A stretch of DNA of 64,000 nt, from positions 1 to 64,000 of the forward strand of contig NZ_CAVK010000085.1 of NCBI RefSeq assembly GCF_000382885.1, read 5' to 3'. The position numbers and the translations under genes were made by a program. The DNA is from Sphingobium indicum BiD32. GTDB lineage: Bacteria > Pseudomonadota > Alphaproteobacteria > Sphingomonadales > Sphingomonadaceae. How positions within the stretch are numbered: position 1 is the first letter of the stretch; every line of letters starts with the position of its first letter. The notes beneath the pieces are model-generated. The model worked only from the letters and a program-made list of their open reading frames with translations. It made no database searches and was not told the DNA's origin. Shown here piece by piece: positions 48,576-59,286 of this stretch.

Positions 48576-49520
48576 ATGGTCAGCTTTCTGGAATTTGAAA
48601 AGCCCGTTGCCGAACTGGAAGCGCGCATTGTCGAACTGCGCGCCACTGCCAGCGTCGGTGACATCAATATCGACGGCGAGATCGCGACGCTGGAGCAGCG
48701 CGCGGCGAAGATGCTGGGCGACACCTATGCCAAGCTGACGCCCTGGCAAAAGACGCAGGTGGCGCGCCACCCCGAACGCCCGCACTTCAAGGATTATGTC
48801 GCGGGCATGTTCGACAATTTCCTGCCGCTGGCGGGCGACCGCGCCTTTGCCGACGATCAGGCGATTTTGGGCGGCTTTGCAACGCTGGGCGATCGTCGGG
48901 TGATGGTGATCGGCCATGAAAAGGGTGACGATACCGCCAGCCGGGTGCGACACAATTTCGGCATGGCCAAGCCTGAGGGCTATCGCAAGGCGATCCGCCT
49001 GATGGAACTGGCCGACCGGTTCGGGCTGCCGGTGGTGACTTTGGTGGATACGTCAGGCGCTTTCCCCGGTGTGCAGGCTGAGGAACGCGGTCAGGCCGAG
49101 GCGATTGCGCGTTCGACCGAGGCGTGCCTGAAGCTGGGCGTGCCGATGGTGGCGGCGGTGGTGGGCGAAGGCGGGTCGGGCGGCGCGATCGCGCTGGCGG
49201 CGGCCAATCGCGTGCTGATGTTTGAACATGCGGTCTATTCGGTGATTTCGCCCGAAGGCTGTGCGTCGATCCTGTGGCGCACCGCCGACAAGGCCAGCGA
49301 CGCGGCGACGGCGATGCAGGTGACGGCGCAGCATCTGAAGAATCTGGGCGTGATCGATACGATCGTGCCGGAGCCGGTGGGCGGCGCGCATCGTGATCCG
49401 GTGGAGGCGATTGCCAGCCTGGGCGCGGCGATCGAGGCGGAACTGGTGGCGATGGACGGCATGGACCCGCTGGCGCTGCGCACCGACCGGGCGGACAAAT
49501 TTCTCGCCATCGGTGCCTGA
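48576..49520 (+). CDS. accA: Acetyl-CoA carboxylase carboxyltransferase subunit alpha
   Basis: A 314-residue carboxyltransferase subunit. The N-terminal helical part ([15 protein letters not shown]) is followed by the crotonase-like core with [32 protein letters not shown] and [14 protein letters not shown]. With AccD it moves carboxyl from biotin to acetyl-CoA, the first step of fatty-acid synthesis. It follows xerD by 11 bases. Confidence 0.97.
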   Translation: MVSFLEFEKPVAELEARIVELRATASVGDINIDGEIATLEQRAAKMLGDTYAKLTPWQKTQVARHPERPHFKDYVAGMFDNFLPLAGDRAFADDQAILGGFATLGDRRVMVIGHEKGDDTASRVRHNFGMAKPEGYRKAIRLMELADRFGLPVVTLVDTSGAFPGVQAEERGQAEAIARSTEACLKLGVPMVAAVVGEGGSGGAIALAAANRVLMFEHAVYSVISPEGCASILWRTADKASDAATAMQVTAQHLKNLGVIDTIVPEPVGGAHRDPVEAIASLGAAIEAELVAMDGMDPLALRTDRADKFLAIGA

Positions 49521-49591
49521 CGGACGCTTGACGGGGAACGCTCCGGCCCCTCTTCTCGTTACGATGAGGTAACAGAGGAGGAGAATAGCGG

Positions 49592-51070
49592 ATGATCTGG
49601 AAACTGTCGCTGGCGTGCGCGGGTGTGGGCATGGCTGCGCTCATGGCAGCGCCCGCCGTGGTCGGTCAGCAGCGCGCGATACGTACCGTGTCGTCGATCA
49701 GCGCGCAGGACAAGGCGAGCGGGGCCAAGCAGCATCCTGAACTGCTCAAGGAATTTGGCGGCCCTTATGCGGGACCGCAGGCGCGCTATGTAGAGAGTGT
49801 AGGACGCCGCATTTCGGTGCAATCCGGTCTTTCCAATGCGCAGAGCGATTTTACCGTCAGCCTGCTCAATTCACCGGTCAACAACGCCTTCGCGATTCCG
49901 GGCGGCTATGTCTATGTCACGCGCCAGTTGATGGCGCTGATGAATGACGAGGCGGAACTGGCCGGGGTGCTGGGGCATGAAGTGGGCCATGTCGCGGCGC
50001 GCCATGGCCAGCGGCGGCAACAGGCGGCGCAGCGCAATGCGATTGGCGGGGCTTTGCTGGGGGTGCTGACAGGTGCGTTGCTGGGTGATTCGGGCTTTGC
50101 CGGGCTGATCCAGAAGGGGATTGGCACCGGCAGCCAGTTGCTGACGCTGAGATTCTCCCGCACGCAGGAATATGAGGCGGATGATCTGGGTATCCGTTAC
50201 CTGGCGTCGGGTGGTTATGATGCGCGGGCGCTGTCGGGGATGCTGGCGTCGCTGGCGGCGCAGAGCAATCTGGACGCGCGCGTTGCAGGCAGCGCGCGGA
50301 CGATGCCCGAATGGGCCAGCACCCATCCCGACCCCGCGTCCCGCGTGGCGCGTGCGGCCAAGGGCGCGGCCGGCAGCGGATCGAAGAGCGTGGTGCGGAA
50401 TCGCGATGCTTTCCTTAATGCGCTCGACGGGCTGCTCTATGGTGACGATCCCCGGCAGGGGGTGATAGACGGGAATCGCTTCCGCCATCCCGACCTGCGC
50501 CTGACCTTCACCGCGCCGACCGGCTTTGGCATGGAAAATGGTGCGGATGCGGTGTCGGTGACCGGATCGGGCGGGCAGGCGCAATTTGGCGCGGCGGCAT
50601 ATTCGGGCAATCTGGCGGTCTATATCGACAGCGTGTTTGCCAAGCTTGGTGGAGCCAATGGCAGCGTGCCTGCGGGTGAGGTCAGCCGGACCAGCGTGAA
50701 CGGCTTGCCTGCCGCCTGGCGCACGGTACGCGCCAACAGCCAGTCGGGCGCGGTGGATGCGACCGTGTTCGCGTATGATTTTGGCGGCGGGAAAGCCTAT
50801 CATTTCCTGCTGTTGACCGCGGCTGGGCAGGGCATCGGCCCGTTCAACGCGATGGTCCAGTCGGTCCAGCGCCTCTCGCCCCAGGAAGCGACGGCAATCA
50901 AGCCGCGCCGGGTCGATGTGGTGACGGTGAAGGCGGGCGACAGCGTCCAGTCGCTCAGCCGTCGCATGGCCTATAGCGACTATCAGCTGGAGCGGTTCCT
51001 GACGATCAACGCGCTGGCCGCCAATGCGTCATTGCGACCGGGGCAGCGGGTAAAGATCGTGACCTGGTGA
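49592..51070 (+). CDS. M48-family metalloprotease with C-terminal LysM domain
   Basis: A 492-residue exported protein. Signal peptide (residues 1-25, ending PAVVGQQ), peptidase M48 domain with the zinc motif HEVGH at about residues 129-133 and the third ligand in EYEADDLGI, and a C-terminal LysM-like domain (VKAGDSVQSLSRRM to LRPGQRVKIV, last 48 residues) for peptidoglycan binding. It resembles BepA/LoiP-type periplasmic proteases that check outer-membrane protein assembly. GGAGGAG precedes the ATG. Confidence 0.92.
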   Translation: MIWKLSLACAGVGMAALMAAPAVVGQQRAIRTVSSISAQDKASGAKQHPELLKEFGGPYAGPQARYVESVGRRISVQSGLSNAQSDFTVSLLNSPVNNAFAIPGGYVYVTRQLMALMNDEAELAGVLGHEVGHVAARHGQRRQQAAQRNAIGGALLGVLTGALLGDSGFAGLIQKGIGTGSQLLTLRFSRTQEYEADDLGIRYLASGGYDARALSGMLASLAAQSNLDARVAGSARTMPEWASTHPDPASRVARAAKGAAGSGSKSVVRNRDAFLNALDGLLYGDDPRQGVIDGNRFRHPDLRLTFTAPTGFGMENGADAVSVTGSGGQAQFGAAAYSGNLAVYIDSVFAKLGGANGSVPAGEVSRTSVNGLPAAWRTVRANSQSGAVDATVFAYDFGGGKAYHFLLLTAAGQGIGPFNAMVQSVQRLSPQEATAIKPRRVDVVTVKAGDSVQSLSRRMAYSDYQLERFLTINALAANASLRPGQRVKIVTW

Positions 51071-51141
51071 GAAAGAATAATTGGCGTTGAGTGGGCCGAT
51101 TTCGGCGCGGGATATGCCGATTGCATAGTCGCCAAACGAAA

Positions 51142-51171
51142 AGGGGCGGCGAAGTTGCCTTCGCCACCCCT
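51142..51171 (-). terminator. Terminator of the first Flp pilin gene
   Basis: AGGGGCGGCGAAG-ttgc-CTTCGCCACCCCT, a 13-base stem with one mismatch. On the minus strand it is followed by TTTTCG. It lies 22 bases behind the pilin stop. Confidence 0.72.
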
Positions 51172-51193
51172 CTGGTTCGACAATGTGTCGGGC

Positions 51194-51355
51194 TTACTTG
51201 AGGTTGCCCGAAACGTTGTTGAAGGTGCTGCCGAGCTTGGTGCCCAGGCTGGTCATCGCGCCAATGGCGGCGACGGCGATCAGAGCCGCGATCAGGCCAT
51301 ATTCAATGGCGGTCGCGCCCTTGTCGTTCTTCAGCATCTTACGGATGAACTGCAT
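51194..51355 (-). CDS. Flp family type IVb pilin (short)
   Basis: A 53-residue pilin, below the size most gene finders list. It reads MQFIRKMLKNDKGATAIEYG, then a hydrophobic helix LIAALIAVAAIGAMTSLG and a polar tail ending GNLK. The class IVb prepilin signature (Gly before the mature residue, Glu5 in the mature form: G-ATAIEYGL) is complete. Flp pilins are cleaved by a TadV-type peptidase and assembled by the Tad machinery, none of which is in the window. It is transcribed alone, with an AT-rich promoter gap upstream. Confidence 0.93.
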   Translation of the reverse strand: MQFIRKMLKNDKGATAIEYGLIAALIAVAAIGAMTSLGTKLGSTFNNVSGNLK

Positions 51356-51493
51356 GTGATGTCTCCCTATCTTGAAACTGCGTTTAACTACCCGGCCGCC
51401 CCGCTTGAATAAATGTGGTCAGCAAGGATTGGATTAGGTGATGTCGGTTGAAAAACCGTTAATGGGAAGCACGTAGCTGTCAGATATTGATAG

Positions 51494-51679
51494 TTAACGC
51501 GACGTTACTTCATTGGACACGTTGTTCCACATGCCCGTTGTCTTGTTGGCCACATTGGTCAGCGCTGTGATCATCGCGAGAACGACCATCGCGATGATGA
51601 GGCCATATTCGACTGCCGTTGCACCGCGTTCGCATCGCGCAAGCCCCAGACGGGCGATGATTTCGATGATCCCGCGCAT
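51494..51679 (-). CDS. Flp family type IVb pilin (second copy)
   Basis: A 61-residue pilin parallel to the one at 51194. It reads ARCERGATAVEYGLIIAMVV, then LAMITALTNVA and a polar tail ending EVTSR; the cleavage Gly and mature Glu5 (G-ATAVEYGL) are kept. The two copies differ in the basic leader and tail, so they are paralogues and not a recent duplication. It lies 138 bases upstream of the first. Confidence 0.92.
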   Translation of the reverse strand: MRGIIEIIARLGLARCERGATAVEYGLIIAMVVLAMITALTNVANKTTGMWNNVSNEVTSR

Positions 51680-51760
51680 ATGGTCCCCAGTTCACTACAG
51701 ACAGTCCCCGATAGACCTGTAAAAGACCCACGGTTAACAAAGCCCTTTCAACGGACCTTT

Positions 51761-52168
51761 ATGGACAGTTTTTCGCCTTTATGGGTGGCGGCCGCCGCCC
51801 TGATCGACGCGGATGGCCGTGTTCTTGTGCAGCAACGGCCACCTGGCAGGGCGATGGCGGGGCTGTGGGAGTTTCCGGGTGGCAAGCTGGAGCCGGGTGA
51901 AACGCCCGAAGCGGCGCTGATCCGTGAACTGGAAGAGGAACTGGGCATTCGCACGCATGCGAGTTGCCTGGCACCCGCGACCTTCGCCAGCGAACCGCTG
52001 GGCGACAAGCATTTGCTGCTATTGCTCTATGTCTGTCGTAAATGGGAAGGGGTGGCGCAGGCGCGCCATGCCACGGCACTGCAATGGGTGCGCCCGGCGC
52101 AGATGTATGGGCTGGACATGCCGCCCGCCGACCTGCCGCTGATCGGGATATTGGAAGCGCTGCTATAG
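51761..52168 (+). CDS. mutT: (Deoxy)nucleoside triphosphate pyrophosphohydrolase, MutT-like
   Basis: A 135-residue Nudix hydrolase. The Nudix box is GGKLEPGETPEAALIRELEE then ELG (residues about 39-61), preceded by VQQRPPGRAMAGLWEFPG, which is close to MutT. It likely cleans 8-oxo-dGTP from the nucleotide pool. The start is the ATG at 51761; the open frame extends upstream. Confidence 0.9.
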   Translation: MDSFSPLWVAAAALIDADGRVLVQQRPPGRAMAGLWEFPGGKLEPGETPEAALIRELEEELGIRTHASCLAPATFASEPLGDKHLLLLLYVCRKWEGVAQARHATALQWVRPAQMYGLDMPPADLPLIGILEALL

Positions 52169-52170
52169 GC

Positions 52171-52191
52171 GGGAGGGGTTGTGCCCCTCCC
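52171..52191. terminator. Bidirectional hairpin between mutT and bfr
   Basis: GGGAGGGG-ttgtg-CCCCTCCC, an 8-base perfect GC stem between two convergent genes. No clear T run, so it may act with Rho or as a simple barrier. Confidence 0.55.
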
Positions 52192-52202
52192 GGTCGCGCT
52201 CG

Positions 52203-52682
52203 TCAGCCCTCGGCGGCTTTGCTCTGGAGCTGGATATAATTCTGGATGCCCATGCGTTCGATCATTTCAAACTGGGTTTCCAGCGTGTCGATATGCTCTT
52301 CCTCGCTTTCGAGGATATATTGGAACAGGTCGCGGGTCACATAGTCGCGAATCGATTCGCAATAGGCGATGCCGTCCTTGAGCGGTGGCAGGGCTTCATA
52401 TTCGAGCGCAAGGTCGGCCTTCAGGATTTCCTCGACCGTCTCGCCGATCTTGAGGCGACCCAGCAGCTGGAAATTGGGCAGGCCGTCGAGAAAGAGGATG
52501 CGCTCCGCCAGCTTGTCGGCGTGCTTCATCTCGTCGATCGATTCCTCATATTCAAATTTGGCGAGCTTTTCGACGCCCCAATGGTTGAGGATGCGATAGT
52601 GGAGGAAATATTGGTTGATCGCGGTCAGCTCATTTTTGAGCACCTCGTTCAGATAGTCGATGACCTTCGGGTCGCCTTTCAT
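52203..52682 (-). CDS. bfr: Bacterioferritin
   Basis: A 159-residue iron-storage protein of the four-helix ferritin fold. The di-iron ligands are in LTAINQYFLHYR (Glu18 region), EYEESIDEMKHAD (Glu51, His54) and SEEEHID, and the haem-binding Met lies in ESIDEMKHA (near 52). It stores ferric iron in a 24-mer shell. The companion ferredoxin bfd lies 149 bases upstream on the same strand. Confidence 0.96.
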   Translation of the reverse strand: MKGDPKVIDYLNEVLKNELTAINQYFLHYRILNHWGVEKLAKFEYEESIDEMKHADKLAERILFLDGLPNFQLLGRLKIGETVEEILKADLALEYEALPPLKDGIAYCESIRDYVTRDLFQYILESEEEHIDTLETQFEMIERMGIQNYIQLQSKAAEG

Positions 52683-52831
52683 GGCGGATACTCCGGCTGG
52701 GGGGAAATGCCGCCGGACTATAGGCTGTAGGATCGCCGCTGTTAAGCTGAAAAGCCTTGGAATTCCGCCACTTCATCGCGCGCTATTGCGTCGGCTTCGC
52801 GAGTCTTTCGTGCGGATGATTTGCAGTCTTG

Positions 52832-53002
52832 TCAGGCGGACGCACGCTCTGCGGCGATGATCGTGCGGGCGAAGGGGACGCACTGGCCACATTTGGGACG
52901 GTGGCCGAAGCGCGCATAGGCGCTGCACGGCGTATCCGCGCCGTCACGCACGGCTTCCTTCAAATCCTTTTCACGAATGGCATTGCAGATACAGACGACC
53001 AT
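52832..53002 (-). CDS. bfd: Bacterioferritin-associated ferredoxin
   Basis: A 56-residue protein, too short for most automatic lists. MVVCICNAIREKDLKEAVRD, with Cys4 and Cys6, and later KCGQCVP with Cys38 and Cys41 give the four Cys of a BFD-type [2Fe-2S] cluster. In other bacteria Bfd docks on bacterioferritin and releases its iron. Its position just upstream of bfr supports the call. CAGGAGAG lies before its ATG. Confidence 0.92.
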   Translation of the reverse strand: MVVCICNAIREKDLKEAVRDGADTPCSAYARFGHRPKCGQCVPFARTIIAAERASA

Positions 53003-53060
53003 CGAGACACTCTCCTGTTGGGACAGAGATAGCGCAGATGATAATAGGTCGCAATAGTAT

Positions 53061-54314
53061 TCAGCTGCTCTTGCGAATCTTTTGCGGTTGGCCGCGGATC
53101 AGACTGCGCCAGAGCCATTCGACCGGCCCAAGCGCGAATCGCGAGAGCCAGAGCGGCGACCAGAGCAGCATCAAGCCCCAGGCCCCCAGCACGAAGGGCA
53201 GCAGCAAGCCGGGCCGGACATGGCCGAACAGGCCCATCCCCCAGCCGTAGAAAAGTGCGGTCATCAACAGGCTGGACCCCAGATAATTGCTGAGCGCCAT
53301 CCGCCCGGTGGCGGACAGGCGCGCGACGAGGGGATGGTCGCGATGGCGCGCGAGCAGCCAGAGGATGAGTGCAGCCCAGCCGACGGCAAGCGGGATGCGG
53401 AAGGGGAAGGACCAGAGCAGGACAGTGCCGAATGCGGGAAGCGGGGCAAAGCCGCTGGCGATGATCCAGATGGCAAGGCCGATCATGGGCGGCAGGCCGA
53501 TGAGGAAGCAGTGGCGCGCGGTGCGCCAATATTGATCGGCGGGCCAGCGCCCGGTGAGAAAGCCGCCCTTCAGCATCGCCATGCCGAGCAGCATGAAGCC
53601 CAGCACATCGAACCCGGTGAACATGAAACCCCACAGCCATTCACCGGGGAAGGCGGTGAGCTTGTGCGAGAGGATCGCGCCGAAGCCGCCGCGATAGGTG
53701 GCGATGTCCGCGCGGACGCCGGGGCTGGCAGGATCGGCCATGGTCGCCATGAAGGTCGCAAAACCATCGCGCGTGGCGGCGCTGGCGTCGGGCAGGGCGG
53801 CGGCATGGCCCCAGGCGTAGAGGGTGGCGATGAAGGCGGCGCAGAGCAGGAAGTGGAGAAGGAATATCAGGAAGGCGCTCTTGACCAGTGCCATCGGTTC
53901 CTGCCGCACGAATTGCAGCGCGGCGAGGCTGACGATCGCGTAGATCGCCAATATGTCGCCCCACCAGAGTAGCAGATAATGGGCCATGCCGATGACCAGC
54001 AGCCAGCCAGCGCGGATCATCTGGCTGCGGCGACCATCGCGCCCGGCCATCTCCTCCCGGTCGATCAGCAGCAGCATCGACGCGCCGAACAGCATGGCGA
54101 ACAGGCCGCGCATCTTGCCGTCGAACAGGATCAGGCTGCTCATCCAGAAGGCGATGTCGCCGGTGCCGAGCGATCCCGATGCCGCCGGGTTGAAATAGGC
54201 CGACTGAGGCAGGGCGAAGGCGGTGATGTTCATCCACAGGATGCCCATCACCGCGCAGCCGCGCAGCACGTCCATGGCGGGAATGCGGGGGGAGGCGATC
54301 ATGGACTTACCCAT
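53061..54314 (-). CDS. DUF418 family membrane protein (YeiB-like)
   Basis: A 417-residue protein with about ten membrane helices. The N-terminus RIPAMDVLRGCAVMGILWMN and the C-terminal DUF418 region (GRMALSNYLGSSLLMTALFY, then GPVEWLWR) match the family. Related proteins are thought to handle acyl transfer or small-molecule export, but no reaction is proven. The ATG at 54302 is an alternative start. It is divergent from the methyltransferase that follows. Confidence 0.88.
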   Translation of the reverse strand: MGKSMIASPRIPAMDVLRGCAVMGILWMNITAFALPQSAYFNPAASGSLGTGDIAFWMSSLILFDGKMRGLFAMLFGASMLLLIDREEMAGRDGRRSQMIRAGWLLVIGMAHYLLLWWGDILAIYAIVSLAALQFVRQEPMALVKSAFLIFLLHFLLCAAFIATLYAWGHAAALPDASAATRDGFATFMATMADPASPGVRADIATYRGGFGAILSHKLTAFPGEWLWGFMFTGFDVLGFMLLGMAMLKGGFLTGRWPADQYWRTARHCFLIGLPPMIGLAIWIIASGFAPLPAFGTVLLWSFPFRIPLAVGWAALILWLLARHRDHPLVARLSATGRMALSNYLGSSLLMTALFYGWGMGLFGHVRPGLLLPFVLGAWGLMLLWSPLWLSRFALGPVEWLWRSLIRGQPQKIRKSS

Positions 54315-54360
54315 GAAGGGGACTGGTCAGCGGCGCAAGCCTCTGCCAAGGCGCGTAGCC

Positions 54361-55143
54361 ATGATTGATGGCTCCAGGCAATGGCGCAAGCAACGGATCA
54401 GCGACGCCTTCGGCGCGGCGGCGGCGCATTATGATGATCATGCCGGGCCGCAGCGGCAGGCGGCCGCGCTGGTGGCGGAACTGGCGCAGCGACAGAAGCC
54501 CGACGGGGTTGGGCGGATATTGGAGATTGGCTGCGGCACCGGTTTTCTGACGCGCGACGTGCAGGCGCGCTGGCCGGGCGCGGAGATGGTGGTGACCGAC
54601 CTGTCGCCAGGCATGCTGGAACAGGCGGCGTCGGCGGGCCATGTGGCGGGGCGGTTCCTGACGATGGACGGGGAAGCGCCGATCTTTGAAGGGCCGTGGT
54701 TCGACCTGATTGTGTCCAGTCTGGCGTTCCAGTGGTTCGATGATCTGGGCAGCGGGATTATACGGCTGGCGGGGCTGTTGCGGCCGGGCGGAAGCCTGAT
54801 CTTTTCGACCATGGGGCAGGGGAGTTTCGCGCGCTGGCGGGCGGCCCACGCGCAATGCGGGCTGGTGGCGGGTGTGCCGGACTATCCGACGCTGGACGGG
54901 CTGCGCGCGATGCTGGCGGGGTTTGGCGATGCGTTTGCGTTTGACGAGGATTATGCGCTGGATTGCGGCGGGGCGCGGGGGCTGATCGCGCATTTGCGCG
55001 GGATTGGCGCGGTGGTGCCGGGCGAAGGGCGCGCGCCGCTATCGCCGGGGGATTTGCGACGGGTGATGGCAGCGTTTGAGGCCGGGGGTGGCGGGGATGC
55101 GTATCAGGTGCTGTTCGGGCGGGTGACGCGATCAGCGCGCTGA
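54361..55143 (+). CDS. Methyltransferase, BioC-like
   Basis: A 260-residue class I SAM-dependent methyltransferase. Motif I is ILEIGCGTGFLTRDV (residues about 49-63), followed by VVTDLSPGMLEQA and FDLIVSSLAFQWFDD, all as in BioC (malonyl-ACP O-methyltransferase, first step of pimelate synthesis for biotin). No other bio gene is near, so it may have another target. The start is taken at the ATG at 54361 (MIDGSRQWRKQRISDAFG), which matches the usual BioC opening RIARAFG. Confidence 0.8.
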   Translation: MIDGSRQWRKQRISDAFGAAAAHYDDHAGPQRQAAALVAELAQRQKPDGVGRILEIGCGTGFLTRDVQARWPGAEMVVTDLSPGMLEQAASAGHVAGRFLTMDGEAPIFEGPWFDLIVSSLAFQWFDDLGSGIIRLAGLLRPGGSLIFSTMGQGSFARWRAAHAQCGLVAGVPDYPTLDGLRAMLAGFGDAFAFDEDYALDCGGARGLIAHLRGIGAVVPGEGRAPLSPGDLRRVMAAFEAGGGGDAYQVLFGRVTRSAR

Positions 55144-55536
55144 TTTGCGGATCATGAGTTTGAGGCCGGACCAGATGGCGTCGACGGCGCACACCTTGAC
55201 ATCGACCAGATCGGTCGCGGGCAGGATGACGGCGCGGATCACATCCTCGGTAATGTCGGTCGGGACTTTGGACGCCTTTTTGGGCCAGCTGATCCACAGG
55301 AAGCCGGTGGGCGCGAGCAGCGGACGGAGCGCGGCGATCTTTGCGGTCATGTCGGCGCGATCGGTGACGAAAATATGGGCGGCGTCGATCGGCGCTTGCG
55401 GGGCGGGGAGACGGATGACGGCGGCGTCGGCGAGTTCGGCTTCGACGGACGGCGGCATGGCGTCCCACCAGGCGCGCAGGCCGGGCTTGAGGCTGAGCTT
55501 TTTGGCCAGAGGGGTGGTGGAGTAGCCGGTGGTCAT
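55132..55536 (-). CDS. DUF3052 family protein
   Basis: A 134-residue protein beginning MTTGYSTTPLAKKLSLKPGL, with FLWISWPKK in the middle and a C-terminal VCAVDAIWSGLKLMIRK, as in the DUF3052 family of unknown function. It has no membrane segment or catalytic motif. Its ATG overlaps the final TGA of the broken DUF559 gene upstream, so the two were one operon. It converges on the BioC-like gene, overlapping it by 12 bases. Confidence 0.85.
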   Translation of the reverse strand: MTTGYSTTPLAKKLSLKPGLRAWWDAMPPSVEAELADAAVIRLPAPQAPIDAAHIFVTDRADMTAKIAALRPLLAPTGFLWISWPKKASKVPTDITEDVIRAVILPATDLVDVKVCAVDAIWSGLKLMIRKSAR

Positions 55537-55895
55537 GAGGTGCGCTCCCGAACATAGGCGACGATCGCGTCGGCGGTGGTTGCGGGGTCGTTTAGCACAT
55601 CGGCGGCGGGGATGCGGAGCAGGGTGACGCCCTAATCGTGCAGCCAAGTCTCGCGGGTCGCGTCGCGGGCGGGGCGGTCACCCATGTCATGGGCTGCGCC
55701 CTCAATCTCTATGCCCAGCTTTGCGGAGGGTGCGTAGAAATCGAGGATATAGGGGCCGATCGGATGCTGGCGGCGGATTTTGATGCCTTGCGGTTGGCCT
55801 TTGAGCAATCGCCAGAGCAGGGTTTCGGGGAGGGAGAGATTCTGGCGGAGGGCGCGGGCTTTGGCGACGGTGCGTGGAGTCGTTGCGCGCGCCAT
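55533..55895 (-). pseudogene. DUF559 (Vsr-like endonuclease fold) gene with one in-frame amber codon
   Basis: From the ATG at 55895 the frame gives 87 residues of a DUF559 domain (SLPETLLWRLLKGQ, KIRRQHPIGPYILDFYAPSA, IEIEGAAHD) and then a TAG at 55634-55632. The same frame goes on for 32 more codons (GVTLLRIPAADVLNDPATTA to VAYVRERTS) to a TGA that overlaps the next start. In homologues this place reads like xQGVxVLRI, so the TAG is most simply a CAG (Gln) to TAG change. DUF559 proteins share the Vsr/PD-(D/E)xK fold. The gene is otherwise intact: a recent mutation, sequencing error, or suppression are all possible. Confidence 0.8.
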
Positions 55896-55904
55896 TGACC
55901 CCAC

Positions 55905-56068
55905 CGTCAGCGCTTCGCGCTGTTCAACGGAGTCACGTGCCTCCGTTGAACTCCCCATCGCTGCGCGACAGGGAGGATCGAAGAAAGGGAAGATCCTCCC
56001 TGTGCCGAAGGCATGGGGGAGGTGGCAGCCGCGCAAGCGGCTGACGGAGGGGCTATTTCCCCTCCCTG
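55905..56068. repeat. Intergenic repeat cluster
   Basis: Between the DUF559 and purL genes lie several short inverted units: TTCAACGGAG..CTCCGTTGAA, CAGGGAGGATC..GATCCTCCCTG, and GGGGGAGGTGGCAGCCGCGC with GCGGCTGACGGAGGGG. The same GGGGAGGTG and GACGGAGGGG units recur at 61551-61677. They behave as dispersed sphingomonad intergenic repeats. Confidence 0.6.
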
Positions 56069-56071
56069 TCG

Positions 56072-58249
<2,178 letters not shown>

Positions 58250-58404
58250 GAGCGCGCCTTTAGCGGGGCCACGCGGGATTCACAATGGTGGGTGTGGGGT
58301 GTCGGATGCAGCAATGCCGTCGAACCCGCTCTTCCAACTTCGCCCAGCCGGCAAGCTGGCGAGGCTTCGTATCCTTCTCCCCGGCGGCGAGAAGGTGGGG
58401 ACAA

Positions 58405-58439
58405 GAAAAAGGCCGGACCTTTGGGGAAAGGTCCGGCCT
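58405..58439 (-). terminator. Terminator of the lipoprotein gene
   Basis: AGGCCGGACCTTT-gggg-AAAGGTCCGGCCT, a 13-base perfect stem. On the minus strand it is followed by TTTTTC. It lies 26 bases behind the lipoprotein stop. To its left, 58320-58400 is a short intergenic repeat. Confidence 0.9.
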
Positions 58440-58464
58440 GGAAGAAGAGGAAGGCGCGCGCGTC

Positions 58465-58845
58465 TTAGACGTGGCAGGCCTGTGCGCCCTTGCCGGGCAC
58501 GGTGATGGTCACGTCGTCGCCCGCGCCGCTGACTTCAAAGCCTTCGGCGGTGAAGGGCTGGCCGACTTCGGCGGCCTTGAGCGTGGTGGCGGTGCCGCCC
58601 TTTTCGGTGCGCAGCTGGGCCGTCTTGTCGTCGCTCATATAGTCGACGAAGATCAGGCTGTTATCCTTGCAACGATACTGCTTGTTGGCCTTGACCGACG
58701 GCGGCAGCTCGACCGGCGCGGCATTGGCCAGTTCAGCAGCCATCGGATCGGCAGGGCCGCCCACGACTTCAGGTTCATCATTCTTGTTGCAGGCGGCCAG
58801 CAAGCTGAGCGAGGCAACGGCGATAAGGGGGAGATAAAATTTCAT
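58465..58845 (-). CDS. Small lipoprotein, possibly MliC-like lysozyme inhibitor
   Basis: A 126-residue protein. The signal peptide ends in the lipobox LLAAC (Cys19). The mature part has an acidic linker, then QYRCKDNSLIFVDYMSDDKT and a C-terminal Cys (KGAQACHV). The YxCxDN opening, aromatic strand and late Cys recall MliC/PliC lysozyme inhibitors, but the match is partial. A general outer-membrane lipoprotein is the fallback. Confidence 0.72.
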   Translation of the reverse strand: MKFYLPLIAVASLSLLAACNKNDEPEVVGGPADPMAAELANAAPVELPPSVKANKQYRCKDNSLIFVDYMSDDKTAQLRTEKGGTATTLKAAEVGQPFTAEGFEVSGAGDDVTITVPGKGAQACHV

Positions 58846-59013
58846 AGCGGTCCTTCTATGTGCACCTGCAACATGATGCGTCAACGCAAAACTGCCCATA
58901 ATCCACCATCGCTATCATATGACGTCATGACGGCACGATGACAGTCATGAAAGCTGGCAGGAAAGCCGGTGTGATGGCTTGACCGGGGCGACGGTGGCGG
59001 TCAATGCAGGGAC

Positions 59014-59286
59014 ATGGCAGACGATAGCAGCACGGCCCCCTTCAATTCGGCCCCCGATCCAGCAACGCTCTCTTTCGAGGATGCGCTGCGCGCGCTCGAA
59101 ACGATCGTGCGGCGGCTTGAAAGCGGGGACGTGCCGCTCGACGAGTCGATCTCGCTCTATGCGCAGGGCGAGGCATTGCGCAAGCGCTGCACCGAGCGGC
59201 TGGCAGCAGCCGAGGCGCGGATCGCCAAGCTGACGATCGACGCCAATGGTGCTGTGACCGGCGCGCAGCCGTTCGGCGCGGAGTGA
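59014..59286 (+). CDS. xseB: Exodeoxyribonuclease VII small subunit
   Basis: A 90-residue XseB with the family motif LSFEDALRALETIVRRLESG followed by VPLDESISLYAQGEALRKRC. It joins XseA in degrading single-stranded DNA; xseA is not in the window. The ispA start overlaps its stop by 4 bases, the usual xseB-ispA arrangement. Confidence 0.95.
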   Translation: MADDSSTAPFNSAPDPATLSFEDALRALETIVRRLESGDVPLDESISLYAQGEALRKRCTERLAAAEARIAKLTIDANGAVTGAQPFGAE

